Part shown: piece after piece, positions 33,462-42,902 of the stretch | Layout of the letters: each line of letters opens with the position of its first letter | Position numbering within the stretch: position 1 is the stretch's first letter | DNA from: Butyrivibrio sp. | GTDB lineage: Bacteria; Bacillota; Clostridia; Lachnospirales; Lachnospiraceae | DNA: 64,000 bases | NCBI GenBank assembly: GCA_022486625.1 | Contig: JAKVKH010000008.1 | Location: forward strand, 1-64,000 | Reading direction: 5' to 3' | The notes under the pieces: model-generated | Told to the model about the DNA's origin: nothing | What the model saw: the letters and a program-made list of their open reading frames with translations, nothing else | Databases searched by the model: none | Translations under genes and position numbers: made by a program

Positions 33462-36400
33462 TTATTTCGCAGAATCTGTATTTCCATCTCTGCAATACGT
33501 TTTGCTGCTGTCACCGATGATATAGTTATCTGTCTGTGCATCTTTGCCATTATTAAAAATCATTCGAAGATCTGATGCAGCTGCCGTTGAAATCGTAACG
33601 CTCCACCAGCCATCCCCGTCAGACACCATGGCTTTTCCAGGCCAGTCTCCGAGATACTTCGTTCCAGAACCGTCCTGCCATGCATAGGCGCTTACGCTGT
33701 CCCAGTTTCCGGTGTTATAAAAATGCACCGTCATCTCTGCTTCCTGCTGTTCCGGTTCCGTCGCAGTACCGGCATCCCCTGAAGATGTTGCCTCTGTAGC
33801 AGCTGAAGAAGCCTCTGCTTTTTTTCCAGCATTCTCTGAAGCCGCTGCGGTAGTCACTCCGATCGCTTTCAGAAGCTCTTCTCTGGATACATAACGCTCT
33901 GTATTTTCTGCGGACAGATACACTTTGGAATCATCCGGCAGATTCAGATCCTGCGTCTGCTGATTTCCGGTCTGATTATCATTGAAAATAATCTTAGTTT
34001 CTGATGTCGGTTTCTGTGGAAGTGTTGCTTTCCACCAGCCCTCCCCAAGGTTTATTGCCTTCGTCCCCGGCCAGCCTCCCAGAAGTTTATCCGATCCATT
34101 CCAGGAATATGCCGCAACATCACTCCAGTTCTTACTGTTATAGAAATATACATCAACCGGTGTTTTCTCTGTCGGCTTCTGACTTTCCTCCATTGCTTTC
34201 AGTGCAGCCTCTGTCGTAGCATACGCCGTACTGCATTTTCCATACATGTATTTATTGTCTGCACTGGAAATCTTGGTATCCATTGTCTGCTGACCATTAT
34301 TGTTATTATTGAAAATAATCCACAGACTGCTCGATGGCATCGCCGGAATCGTTGCCTTGTACCAGTTCTCACCGATTTCAGGCGCCGCTTCTGCTGTCTT
34401 TCCCGGCCATCCGCCAAAATACTGATCTCCTGTGTTCCAACTGTATGCATATACCTCATCCCAGCCAAGATTATTATAATAATATACTGTAGTTGCACCC
34501 TCTGTCAGTCCGACTGCCGCAAGTGCTTCTTCCTTACTTGCATACCCTTTGGTTACGCCTTTTGCAAAGTATACATTCTTCTGCTCATTCAGTTGAAGGT
34601 CACCTGTCTGTTTAGCACCATCCTTGACATCACTGTTGAAAATAAGATAAAGATCGTCGGATGCTGCTGCCGGAATATCCACATGCCACCAGCCATTTCC
34701 TTCATTTACGCAGAGTTTTCCCGGCCATCCGCCAAGATACTCTGTACTTCCGCCCTTAAGATAGGTATATGCTCCGACATTATCCCAGCAGTCCGCATTA
34801 TAGAAATAAACTCTGGTCTTTACCACCTGCATCGCTTCTTCTGCTTCATCCTTTGTAGCAAAAGCCTGTGTGCCTGCAAAATAGAGTTTCGAAATTTCAA
34901 ACGGATAAGTAATTGTATTATTTCCGCCATCGCTGAATGTGATTTCCGTTTGTCCGGTTATCTTAATCGCTGCTCTCCACCAGCCGTTTCCATCATCTGT
35001 TGCCTTTATGGAGCCGTTAACCATAACGGATGCCCACTTCTGTGCATTATAGAAATGAACTGTCGCATAGGAAGCTGCTGACTTCTCATACAGTACCACG
35101 ACTGATCTGGCCGGAAGAAGTCCGCTGAGCACACCATCTGTTACAGTAAATACAGAATCATCGTCCGTCATGTTGATATAAATGCCATCTTCCAGATTAA
35201 TCTTTGTGTCAATCGGATATGCAGTATCTGCACCATTGACAATTACCACGCCCTTGCTGCCTCTTTCGATCATCAGAACCGAAGAATTGCCATCCGGATT
35301 GGCCAGATATTCCTTTTCCCCGGTCATTGCCTTTCTGAATTTATTGACAGCAACGACTTCATCATCACGATAGTTGTTATCACCGGCGATTCCCAGAATA
35401 TTATCACCGTACTGACTGCTCGTGCTGCTGCCCTGCGGACGGCTGAAGAACAGCGGTGTTCCTGACTCTCTGGCGCCGATAATTGCCCAGCCAAGCACCA
35501 CATCCTGATCATCCATCTGGTTCCATGTTCCATCATTACAATAGTTGTCGTGGGATTCTACCCAGGTAACCAGATGATCCGTATTGATTTCATCCCCTAC
35601 CTTATAATCCATGACTTTACCTGTGAGATAATTATCACTCTCTACTGCACTGCGGATCTGTCCGCCATAATTACTGGCTGTGGTAGCACCGATCTCTTTT
35701 ACACACTCTGCCAGAACTGCATTGGAGCTGCCCTGCAGCACTTCTCCGTAATTGAAAATGTCAGCTGCATCCGTGATATCTCCGGTCACTCTCTGCCAGA
35801 AATTATTCGTTACTCCATCCGGTCTGTCATCCGTAGACAGTCCGATATGCTTTGCAGAATCATAACGGAATCCATCCGCACCGTCTGCAATACATTCATC
35901 CAGAAACTTTATGAAATAGTTTTGAAATGCCGGATTCTCCGTATCAATATCCGGAAGCCCGCCGACTTCATATCTGGTACATTGATATCTGTTGTCATAA
36001 TCCGTGCATCCTGTAAATCCGGTATCATGATATAGTTTATCCCAGCCGCCGGCTGCATTTACCAGATTCATGGATATCTGATCCTTTACCGGTGTGGTAT
36101 GATTGGGAACCACATCGACAATAATCTTGATACCTTTCTTCTCCGCTTCCGTGCACATTGTCTTAAATTCAGCCTCTGTACCCAGCTGATAATTGCCAAT
36201 GGTGAAATCGGTGGGCTGGTAATGATAATACCAATGGCCATCTCCACCAAGCGTCATCGTCTTATTGGTATCCAGACATGCCTGAATGGGAGAAGTCTGC
36301 ACCGCCGTATAGCCTGCATCTGCAATTTCATCCAGATGATCCGTAATCGTATCAAAGGACCAGCAGAATGCCTGCAAAATCGTACCATCCTGAATATACT

Positions 36401-37028
36401 GATATGAATCTTCAGATGGTACCATACCAGGTGTTGCCGGTGAGGCCGGTGTCGCCGTTGGTGCAGTACTGCCGGAAGCCGTACCGGATGAACCGGTGGA
36501 ATCCTGCGCCTGACTGCTCTGTCCTGATGTTGTCTTCTCGGTATTGTTTCCGGTAACGTTGCCATTTTCTACCGCAGAAACAGCAACCGTAGTTTTTCTC
36601 TTTTTTCCAAGTACATCACCGGTTCCGGAGTTCTCCGTTCCGCTTATTGCTGTACTCTTCCCTATTGCCGCGTTACTGTTTTTATTGCCTTTTTCACGAT
36701 CCTGCGTATTTTTTTTTGCATTTTTCTTGGAAACGTTTCCGTCAGAAGTCAAAAAAATGTGACTTCTGGATGCTCCCAGAACTGCCTGATCCTGTGAATC
36801 TGCTGCAGATGACGTTGATGCCGATATCTGCGCTGCTGCCTGCTGCAATGTACTGCTTTCTGAAGCAGCCTGTGAACTCTGTAATGATGCCTGCTGTGAT
36901 GAACCGGCTCCTGCCCCCGTACCTTTTCCCTGCAGCGCACATCCTCCGCTCAGAACCATTACCGCAGTTGCAATTGCCAGAACTGTACTGCCATATCTGT
37001 GCCTTTTTACTCCCCAGTCTCCTTTCAT
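33462..37028 (-). CDS. Secreted cell-surface alpha-amylase (GH13) with CBM26 array
   Basis: Extracellular starch hydrolase of 1188 residues. A signal peptide with lipobox-like SGGC (Cys30) and a 170-residue Ser/Thr/Ala-rich tether precede the GH13 barrel (about 212-640). All four catalytic regions are intact: DVVPNHT, DGFRYDSAKH (nucleophile), GEVLQ (acid/base), ESHDNY. Next is a small degenerate starch-binding module, then four CBM26-type repeats, each with a YFYN-W motif, W-N/D-G block, GGWPG and a closing IFN (starting near residues 730, 830, 925 and 1090). Ribosome site GAGG before ATG 37028. Single-gene unit with its own promoter. Confidence 0.93.
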   Translation of the reverse strand: MKGDWGVKRHRYGSTVLAIATAVMVLSGGCALQGKGTGAGAGSSQQASLQSSQAASESSTLQQAAAQISASTSSAADSQDQAVLGASRSHIFLTSDGNVSKKNAKKNTQDREKGNKNSNAAIGKSTAISGTENSGTGDVLGKKRKTTVAVSAVENGNVTGNNTEKTTSGQSSQAQDSTGSSGTASGSTAPTATPASPATPGMVPSEDSYQYIQDGTILQAFCWSFDTITDHLDEIADAGYTAVQTSPIQACLDTNKTMTLGGDGHWYYHYQPTDFTIGNYQLGTEAEFKTMCTEAEKKGIKIIVDVVPNHTTPVKDQISMNLVNAAGGWDKLYHDTGFTGCTDYDNRYQCTRYEVGGLPDIDTENPAFQNYFIKFLDECIADGADGFRYDSAKHIGLSTDDRPDGVTNNFWQRVTGDITDAADIFNYGEVLQGSSNAVLAECVKEIGATTASNYGGQIRSAVESDNYLTGKVMDYKVGDEINTDHLVTWVESHDNYCNDGTWNQMDDQDVVLGWAIIGARESGTPLFFSRPQGSSTSSQYGDNILGIAGDNNYRDDEVVAVNKFRKAMTGEKEYLANPDGNSSVLMIERGSKGVVIVNGADTAYPIDTKINLEDGIYINMTDDDSVFTVTDGVLSGLLPARSVVVLYEKSAASYATVHFYNAQKWASVMVNGSIKATDDGNGWWRAAIKITGQTEITFSDGGNNTITYPFEISKLYFAGTQAFATKDEAEEAMQVVKTRVYFYNADCWDNVGAYTYLKGGSTEYLGGWPGKLCVNEGNGWWHVDIPAAASDDLYLIFNSDVKDGAKQTGDLQLNEQKNVYFAKGVTKGYASKEEALAAVGLTEGATTVYYYNNLGWDEVYAYSWNTGDQYFGGWPGKTAEAAPEIGENWYKATIPAMPSSSLWIIFNNNNNGQQTMDTKISSADNKYMYGKCSTAYATTEAALKAMEESQKPTEKTPVDVYFYNSKNWSDVAAYSWNGSDKLLGGWPGTKAINLGEGWWKATLPQKPTSETKIIFNDNQTGNQQTQDLNLPDDSKVYLSAENTERYVSREELLKAIGVTTAAASENAGKKAEASSAATEATSSGDAGTATEPEQQEAEMTVHFYNTGNWDSVSAYAWQDGSGTKYLGDWPGKAMVSDGDGWWSVTISTAAASDLRMIFNNGKDAQTDNYIIGDSSKTYCRDGNTDSAK

Positions 37029-37096
37029 ATTTCACCTCTCCCTATTATTTTGAGCCCATCATTTCATTGACAATAAAACACCGCCCGAATAACCCA

Positions 37097-37132
37097 AAAT
37101 GACGAAAGTATATCCCCATACTCTCGTCATTT
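37097..37132 (-). promoter_or_regulatory. Leader hairpin of the amylase mRNA
   Basis: 15-bp stem with one mismatch, AAATGACGAAAGTAT / ATACTCTCGTCATTT, 6-base loop, about 70 bases upstream of the start codon. Only a short T run follows, so mRNA stabilisation or weak attenuation are both possible. Confidence 0.6.
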
Positions 37133-37211
37133 AGTTGATTTGATCATTTATAATCTCATCATTATTCTTTTGTTGTATTATATGCTCATTTCTTCCTGGC
37201 TCACTCATTTC

Positions 37212-37239
37212 ATTATAGTAATTCTGTACAATGTGTCAA
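37212..37239 (-). promoter_or_regulatory. sigmaA promoter of the amylase gene
   Basis: Minus-strand TTGACA (37234-37239), 16-bp spacer, TATAAT (37212-37217), 5 bp beyond the beta-glucuronidase stop. The leader is about 175 bases and AT-rich. Confidence 0.82.
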
Positions 37240-37243
37240 TAAG

Positions 37244-38983
37244 CTATTTTTCCATCCAGCGCTGCCTGATCACAAAAGCTGCAGACTTAGGCTGACGCTC
37301 TCTGGTAAAAATCCCTTTTTTATTGCCGTCAATTCTCTGCACGGTATAACCAGTCATGAAATCTGCAAAACACCAGATATGCTCGCCGATTACAAAATCG
37401 CAACTGTCAATTGCACGGTTATTCTCCTTCAGAAACTCTACCTGATATTCTTCTGAAAACATGACCTCCGGAAGCTTGTGCAGTCCGGCAATCGTATCTG
37501 CCCCGTATTCCGTTACCAGTACCGGTTTATGATATTTTTCACGCCAGTTTTCAAGGTCCTTTTTCATCTTCGGATATACCACTTCAATTCTGCCGCAGTC
37601 CGAATACCATGAATAATAACGATTAACAGATACCACATCAAGAAGCTGTGAGATCTGATCTTCTGCAACATCCACGCACATGGTGGATGTCACCGGTCTT
37701 GTCGGGTCAAGTGCCCGGATATGCGCACAGATCCTGCTGAAATAGGGAAGTGCTTCTTCATCACTTGTATGTGCCTCATTGGCAACACTCCACATCACAA
37801 CACACGCATGATTCTTATCCCGTTCATACAGCTCGGTCAGTGTCTGCATATGATATGCACAGGTTTCTTCGTTCACACGCTCTGCAGTAAATACTTTATG
37901 TGTATCAAAAAAACACATACCGACTGCAGGTACCTCATCAATAACCACAAGACCCTGCCGATCTGCCATCTGCATCAATTCCTCCGAATATGGATAATGT
38001 GATGTTCTGAAGGAATTGGCATGAATCCATTTCATCAATTCAAAATCCCGCACATTCAGAACCTGATCCAGTCCCTTCCCTCTGATATCACTGTCCTCAT
38101 GCTTTCCAAATCCCTTGAAATAGAATGGTTTTCCATTAATCAGGAACTGCCGATCCGTCACCCGTATCGTGCGGATCCCGACAGGAAGTGTATAATGATC
38201 TGTCTCTGCATAAATTTCCAGATCATAAAGATATGCTTTCCCCGGATTCCACAAATGTGCCTTTTGCACGCGCAGTATTCCACTGGTTCCTTCCGCACTG
38301 GCGACAATGCTGCCCTGTGCATCTGTCAGCGTAACATGAATCTGCGCATCTGCTTCTGCCGAATAATGGATCAGACCATCTTCACCATCTGTTTCTGTTG
38401 TTACACAGATATCATGAATATATGCCATGGGTGTGGTATATATTTTTACCGGTCTGTGAATCCCCGCATAATTAAAAAAATCAAAATGCATTTCCTGCTC
38501 ATGCCTGGTTTCTCCGGTAAATTCATCCTGTACAATTCTGTGTTCTCCGCAAGGCAGACATGTCCAGTCAAGAAGATTACTGACGGCAACAGTCAGACGG
38601 TTTTTACCCGGCTGAAGTGCTTCTGTGATTTCATGTTCAAATGGAAGGAACCCTCCCTTATGTCTCATCAGTTCATCACCATTAAGGTAGACCACCGCAT
38701 GATGTGTTACACTGCCAAACCGCAGTACAATGCGTTCCTCTTTCCATCTGTCCGGAACATAAAATTCCTTCTCATACCATACCCACCCGACATGATCCCG
38801 AAGGCTTCTGTCTGTTGTAACATCGTTATAACTGGCTGGAACCGGCATCTCAATCGTATGTACAAGCGGTTTTCGATACCATTTTTCATGAAACCCTTCC
38901 TCTTCCTTTTCTTCTTTCCTGAATTCCCATATTCCGCTCAGATCCATAACCTGACGTATTTCGTTTTCCACAGGATATAACAT
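37244..38983 (-). CDS. uidA: Beta-glucuronidase (GH2)
   Basis: Cytoplasmic retaining hydrolase that removes glucuronic acid from conjugates; 579 residues. Sugar-binding (1-180), immunoglobulin-like (about 180-265) and TIM-barrel domains are in order. Acid/base Glu lies in WSVANEAH, nucleophile Glu in VTEYGAD. The glucuronate-selecting N-x-K lies in GNKKGIFTRERQPK, which separates it from beta-galactosidases. The loop after DEVPAVG is about ten residues shorter than I recall for the Escherichia coli enzyme, which suggests the no-loop or mini-loop 1 class of gut enzymes. GGAGG six bases before ATG. Divergent AraC gene at 39142 is the likely regulator. Confidence 0.93.
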   Translation of the reverse strand: MLYPVENEIRQVMDLSGIWEFRKEEKEEEGFHEKWYRKPLVHTIEMPVPASYNDVTTDRSLRDHVGWVWYEKEFYVPDRWKEERIVLRFGSVTHHAVVYLNGDELMRHKGGFLPFEHEITEALQPGKNRLTVAVSNLLDWTCLPCGEHRIVQDEFTGETRHEQEMHFDFFNYAGIHRPVKIYTTPMAYIHDICVTTETDGEDGLIHYSAEADAQIHVTLTDAQGSIVASAEGTSGILRVQKAHLWNPGKAYLYDLEIYAETDHYTLPVGIRTIRVTDRQFLINGKPFYFKGFGKHEDSDIRGKGLDQVLNVRDFELMKWIHANSFRTSHYPYSEELMQMADRQGLVVIDEVPAVGMCFFDTHKVFTAERVNEETCAYHMQTLTELYERDKNHACVVMWSVANEAHTSDEEALPYFSRICAHIRALDPTRPVTSTMCVDVAEDQISQLLDVVSVNRYYSWYSDCGRIEVVYPKMKKDLENWREKYHKPVLVTEYGADTIAGLHKLPEVMFSEEYQVEFLKENNRAIDSCDFVIGEHIWCFADFMTGYTVQRIDGNKKGIFTRERQPKSAAFVIRQRWMEK

Positions 38984-39044
38984 ATTCTGCCTCCATGGCG
39001 TTCCGCATTTTTCTTTTTATAAAAGACATTACTATTTTACTTTA

Positions 39045-39073
39045 TTGACTGTTCTTCCATAATATCCTATCAT
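39045..39073 (+). promoter_or_regulatory. Promoter of the AraC gene divergent from uidA
   Basis: TTGACT (39045-39050), 17-bp spacer, TATCAT (39068-39073). A clear uidA promoter on the other strand is not seen in the same 158 bp, which fits activator dependence. Confidence 0.6.
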
Positions 39074-39141
39074 GCGTAATATATAACATATCCTGTTATT
39101 TTTGCATGTGCCTCTGATCCGGCACGGAAATGTGAGCATTC

Positions 39142-39927
39142 ATGATTACAATACGAAACGGCGGATGTGCCGCCAGGCATCCGAGTACATTTATTCTGTC
39201 ACGTCCAAACGGTCTTCCTGTATATGAGCTTCTGATCGTAAGAACCTGCGGAGATTTTACTGTCGGAAACTGCTTTTATCATGTTCTTCCCGGAACCGCC
39301 ATCATCTTTTCTCCCTTTATGCCCTATTACTATCAGAATCCTTCCGGCATCTATATGGATGACTGGCTTCATTTTGAAACTGACGCTCCTGATCTTTTCC
39401 TGAAGGCAGGTGTTCCAACCGATCAGCCGATTCAGCTTCCAGGTACAGATCTGTATACCTTCCTGATTCATCAGCTCCTATGGGAAACTTCCTATGGAGA
39501 TTCTTCTGCAAAGCAGGAAAATACGGACTGTCTGTTTCAGCTCCTGCTGAATCACCTGCATTCGCTTACCGTTTCTGCAGCAAATGCCGCACGTCCCTCC
39601 TCTCCGTATCATGAAGCACTCCAGCTGCTGCGTCTGGACCTGCAAAACGCCATGTTTCATCAGCCCTCGATCGAAAAATGCGCAAAAAAAATGGGCATCA
39701 GCCCCTCTTACTTTCAGCATCTGTATCATGATTTTTTCGGGATTTCGTTTCAGAAAGATTTGATCCGCATGCGGCTTGATCTGGCAAAGCATACACTGAT
39801 CAATACTGATCTTACACTTCACCAGATTGCAGAGCTGTGCGGTTATTCCACCGATGTACACTTCTACCGCCAGTTTCGTCAGATTACCGGCATTACCCCT
39901 GCGCAGTACCGGAAAGCGCAGGAATAA
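39142..39927 (+). CDS. AraC-family regulator, probably of beta-glucuronidase
   Basis: A 261-residue regulator: N-terminal cupin-like sensor (GNCFYHVLPGTAIIFSPFMPYYYQNP) and two C-terminal helix-turn-helix motifs (PSIEKCAKKMGISPSYFQHLYHDFFGISFQ and LTLHQIAELCGYSTDVHFYRQFRQITGITPAQYRK). The ribosome site is weak (GTGAG). It is transcribed away from uidA across 158 bp, the usual layout for a local activator. The inducer is probably a glucuronide or glucuronate (inference). Confidence 0.92.
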   Translation: MITIRNGGCAARHPSTFILSRPNGLPVYELLIVRTCGDFTVGNCFYHVLPGTAIIFSPFMPYYYQNPSGIYMDDWLHFETDAPDLFLKAGVPTDQPIQLPGTDLYTFLIHQLLWETSYGDSSAKQENTDCLFQLLLNHLHSLTVSAANAARPSSPYHEALQLLRLDLQNAMFHQPSIEKCAKKMGISPSYFQHLYHDFFGISFQKDLIRMRLDLAKHTLINTDLTLHQIAELCGYSTDVHFYRQFRQITGITPAQYRKAQE

Positions 39928-40099
39928 TGCCGAGATTATATTCTACACAGGTGCTGCAATGATAATCGTCCAGCGTACTGAGATCAAGCGTCAACTTCGC
40001 TGATCCGTACTTGCAACCTGCGACATCATATTTGCCCCATTTAGGAGTCTGGAAACTGTATTTTGTTTTCAGGTTTACTTTATTCTTCCCAAAAAGCAA
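39893..40099 (-). pseudogene. Possible protein remnant on the minus strand
   Basis: A 68-residue frame, KVNLKTKYSFQTPKWGKYDVAGCKYGS ... CSTCVEYNLG, has a protein-like composition with a CxxC. It starts only from TTG with no ribosome site, and its end overlaps the AraC gene. I do not recognise it. It could be the C-terminal remnant of a lost gene or chance coding. Confidence 0.22.
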
Positions 40100-40104
40100 A
40101 TAAA

Positions 40105-40142
40105 GTGACAGAAAAATATCCTTTAAGAATACTTTTTGTCAC
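40105..40142 (-). terminator. Intrinsic terminator of the P-type ATPase gene
   Basis: Minus strand GTGACAaaaagTAT ... ATAtttttctGTCAC then TTTATTTGC. The outer 6-bp GTGAC arm is perfect; inner A/T pairs extend the stem. It is 48 bases after the ATPase stop. Confidence 0.6.
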
Positions 40143-40190
40143 CTTTGCGCAAATGTATAAAATTATCGCACTATCACTATTATATCGACT

Positions 40191-42794
40191 CTACAGCCAT
40201 TCCCCGTTCTTCCGGATATATACACGCTTTACCGCCTCAATTGCCGTCGCATACAGTAGCAGAATCAATACCAGCAACCCATAATAGCCCATCGGCATAA
40301 CTGCAAAATGAAAGCTGACAATCGGATGCAGTACATATGGTACAAATAACGCTGCCACAATCCCGCAGAAAGAAGAAAAAATCATCCGGATATCTGCACA
40401 GGACTGTATAAACGGAACTTTAGAGGTACGGATAAAGTGTACAATCAACGTCTGTGAGATCAGTCCCTCCATAAACCATCCTGTCTGAAACAGTACCTGC
40501 TGATCTGCACTGCAATATCCCAGCACAAACCACAGCACTGCAAATGTCAGCACATCAAACACGCTGGATACCGGTCCGAGTACGTTCATAAAATGTGAAA
40601 GACTACGCGTGTCCCATCTTTTTGGTTTTTGCATAAATTCGCTGTCCACGTTATCCCACGGAATTGCAATCTGTGTAAAATCATAGATCAGATTCTGAAT
40701 CAGCATCTGAATTGGAATCATAGGCAGAAACGGAAGGAAAATACTCGCCACCAGTACTGAAAAAACATTGCCGAAATTCCCGGAAAGCGCCATTTTCATA
40801 TACTTCATGATATTGCCGTAAATACGTCTGCCTTCATACACACCGTCTTTAAGTACAGACAGACTTTTTTCCAGAAGAATAATATCGCTGCTTTCCTTTG
40901 CAACATCTGTCGCTGTATCCACCGAAATTCCCACATCTGCATGCCGCAGGGAAGGTGCATCATTTACACCATCACCCATATACCCCACTACATGACCATT
41001 CGCACGAAGTGCATCCACAACGCGCTGTTTCTGCATGGGTGCCAGTCTAGCAAAAATATTGGTGCATTCAACCGCCCCTTTCAGTGCCGCATCATCAAGC
41101 GCTTCGACCTGCTCTCCTGTCATGGACTTTCCCCTGCGTATTCCAACCTGCCCGCAGATATTAGCAACAACCGGCTCAGCATCACCGGACAGTACCTTCA
41201 CATCAACACCTGCCTCATATAACGCACTGACTGCCTTCTCCACATCCGGTTTGGGCGGATCCAGGAAAGCCACATACCCAAGGAATGTCATGTCCTTCTC
41301 ATCTGCTCCACTGAAGGTGGAAACATCGATCTGTTCATGCTTTTCTGCCACGGCGATGACATGCATTCCCTCTTCACCAAGTGCTGCCGCATTCTGCAGA
41401 ATTTTCTGCCTGCCATCCTCTCCAAGCGGCACATTATTTTCATCCTGACGCACAAAGGTACAGATCCTGACAATTTCCTCTGCTGCTCCCTTGGAGATCA
41501 ACCAGTGCTGTCCATCACTTCCCTGAATAACAACGCTCATCCTTCTGCGATCATAATCGAACGGAATTTCATCTATTTTTGTATAATCCGTCACATCCGT
41601 TCTGACACCGTTTTTTTCTCCATATTCCAGCACTGCATGATCAATCAGATTCTTGATTCCGGTAGAAAAATAACTGTTCAGATAAACATAGTCCAGAACC
41701 CTCCGGTCCTGTCTGCCATCTGCATCAAGATAGCGTTGCAGTACAATATCATCCGCCGTCAACGTACCTGTTTTATCCGTGCAAAGGACATCAATTGCGC
41801 CCAGATTCTGAATTGCAGAAAGATTTTTGACAATCGTTTTCTTCTGTGCCAGAAACTGAGCCCCTCGTGAAAGCGTTGCATTGACGATCATCGGCAGCAT
41901 ACCCGGTGTAATTCCCACTGCCACGGAAATACTGAACATGAAAGCAGAAAGCCAGTCCTTTTTGACAAAACCGTTTATGACAAATACGCACAGCACAATA
42001 ATGATCATATAACGCAGCATGGTCCTGGTAATAACGTCCAGCCCTTTTTCAAAATTGGTCTTTCCCTTGCTGCTCTCCACTGCCACAGAAATACTGCCAA
42101 GGTAAGTCTGCCGCCCGGTCTGAATGACCACACCGACACCGGAACCGGAGCGTACATCGCACCCCATCAGGCAGATATTTTCAAGCTCCGCGGAATCTTT
42201 TGAAGTATCGCACGGTCCTGCCTTTTTTTCCACAGGAAGAGATTCTCCCGTAAACATGGACTGCGATATGAAAAGATCACGTGCAGACAGCAGATACAGA
42301 TCTGCCGGAACGATACTGCCACTGCCAAGCTCGATAATATCTCCGGCCACCACCTGATCCAGATCTGCCTTTACCGTTTTTCCATCTCTTCGGACATCCA
42401 CATGCGAATGAATCATGGTACGCAGCTTCTCACTCGCAAGATAAGCATTATAATCCTGCACAAAACGGATAACTGCGCTGATTACCGCCAGCAGAAAAAT
42501 AATTCCGGCACCCAGCCTGTCCTTCAGAAAAAAAGAGACAACACCCAGAAACAACAACACCAGAATGAATTCATCCAGAAATGATTTCAGCAGGAAAACA
42601 TACCATGGTGTCTTCCTGCTGCTCTGAACCTGATTGGGTCCATACTGTTCCAGTCGCTCCTGTGCTTCTGCAGCAGAAAGTCCTGCTGAATCTGTCTTAA
42701 ATGCAGACAGTACCTCTGCTTCCTTCATTGCTGCATATTTTCTGTACACAGCTTCCAGCTGTGCACTCGCCCTCTGACTTTTTGCGTTTTTCAT
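40191..42794 (-). CDS. mgtA: Magnesium-translocating P-type ATPase (MgtA/MgtB-like)
   Basis: P3B-type cation pump of 867 residues that imports magnesium. Actuator MFTGES, phosphorylation site DKTGTLT, nucleotide domain KGAAEEI and hinge MGDGVNDAPSLR are intact. About ten helices flank them, and the C-terminus carries the MgtA-type IPIQMLIQNLIYDFTQIAIPWDNVD. The helix-4 motif reads ITPGMLPMIV rather than the usual TPEMLPMIV, losing a glutamate near the ion path. GGAGG six bases before ATG. No M-box riboswitch is seen in the 108 bp upstream, where a fair promoter (TTGCGT, 16 bp, TACGAT) is visible. Confidence 0.93.
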   Translation of the reverse strand: MKNAKSQRASAQLEAVYRKYAAMKEAEVLSAFKTDSAGLSAAEAQERLEQYGPNQVQSSRKTPWYVFLLKSFLDEFILVLLFLGVVSFFLKDRLGAGIIFLLAVISAVIRFVQDYNAYLASEKLRTMIHSHVDVRRDGKTVKADLDQVVAGDIIELGSGSIVPADLYLLSARDLFISQSMFTGESLPVEKKAGPCDTSKDSAELENICLMGCDVRSGSGVGVVIQTGRQTYLGSISVAVESSKGKTNFEKGLDVITRTMLRYMIIIVLCVFVINGFVKKDWLSAFMFSISVAVGITPGMLPMIVNATLSRGAQFLAQKKTIVKNLSAIQNLGAIDVLCTDKTGTLTADDIVLQRYLDADGRQDRRVLDYVYLNSYFSTGIKNLIDHAVLEYGEKNGVRTDVTDYTKIDEIPFDYDRRRMSVVIQGSDGQHWLISKGAAEEIVRICTFVRQDENNVPLGEDGRQKILQNAAALGEEGMHVIAVAEKHEQIDVSTFSGADEKDMTFLGYVAFLDPPKPDVEKAVSALYEAGVDVKVLSGDAEPVVANICGQVGIRRGKSMTGEQVEALDDAALKGAVECTNIFARLAPMQKQRVVDALRANGHVVGYMGDGVNDAPSLRHADVGISVDTATDVAKESSDIILLEKSLSVLKDGVYEGRRIYGNIMKYMKMALSGNFGNVFSVLVASIFLPFLPMIPIQMLIQNLIYDFTQIAIPWDNVDSEFMQKPKRWDTRSLSHFMNVLGPVSSVFDVLTFAVLWFVLGYCSADQQVLFQTGWFMEGLISQTLIVHFIRTSKVPFIQSCADIRMIFSSFCGIVAALFVPYVLHPIVSFHFAVMPMGYYGLLVLILLLYATAIEAVKRVYIRKNGEWL

Positions 42795-42902
42795 TTCATT
42801 CCTCCCTGTACGGTCACAATGAAATCATTTATTAATGCAATATACTATTTTATCGTATCACCCACATTTTTTTACGCAATACTGTATCTCCGAAATTTCA
42901 GC

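Noticed and set aside
33500..34850. Nucleotide repeat array inside the amylase gene
   Set aside because: The periodic similarity is explained by protein-level CBM26 repeats that have diverged at the DNA level.
38021..38980. A 319-residue plus-strand frame
   Set aside because: Entirely antisense to beta-glucuronidase, whose sequence is clearly conserved; composition is typical of a shadow frame.
42795..42902. Possible magnesium (M-box) riboswitch upstream of the P-type ATPase
   Set aside because: Only 108 bp lie between genes, and no M-box helices or terminator can be drawn.
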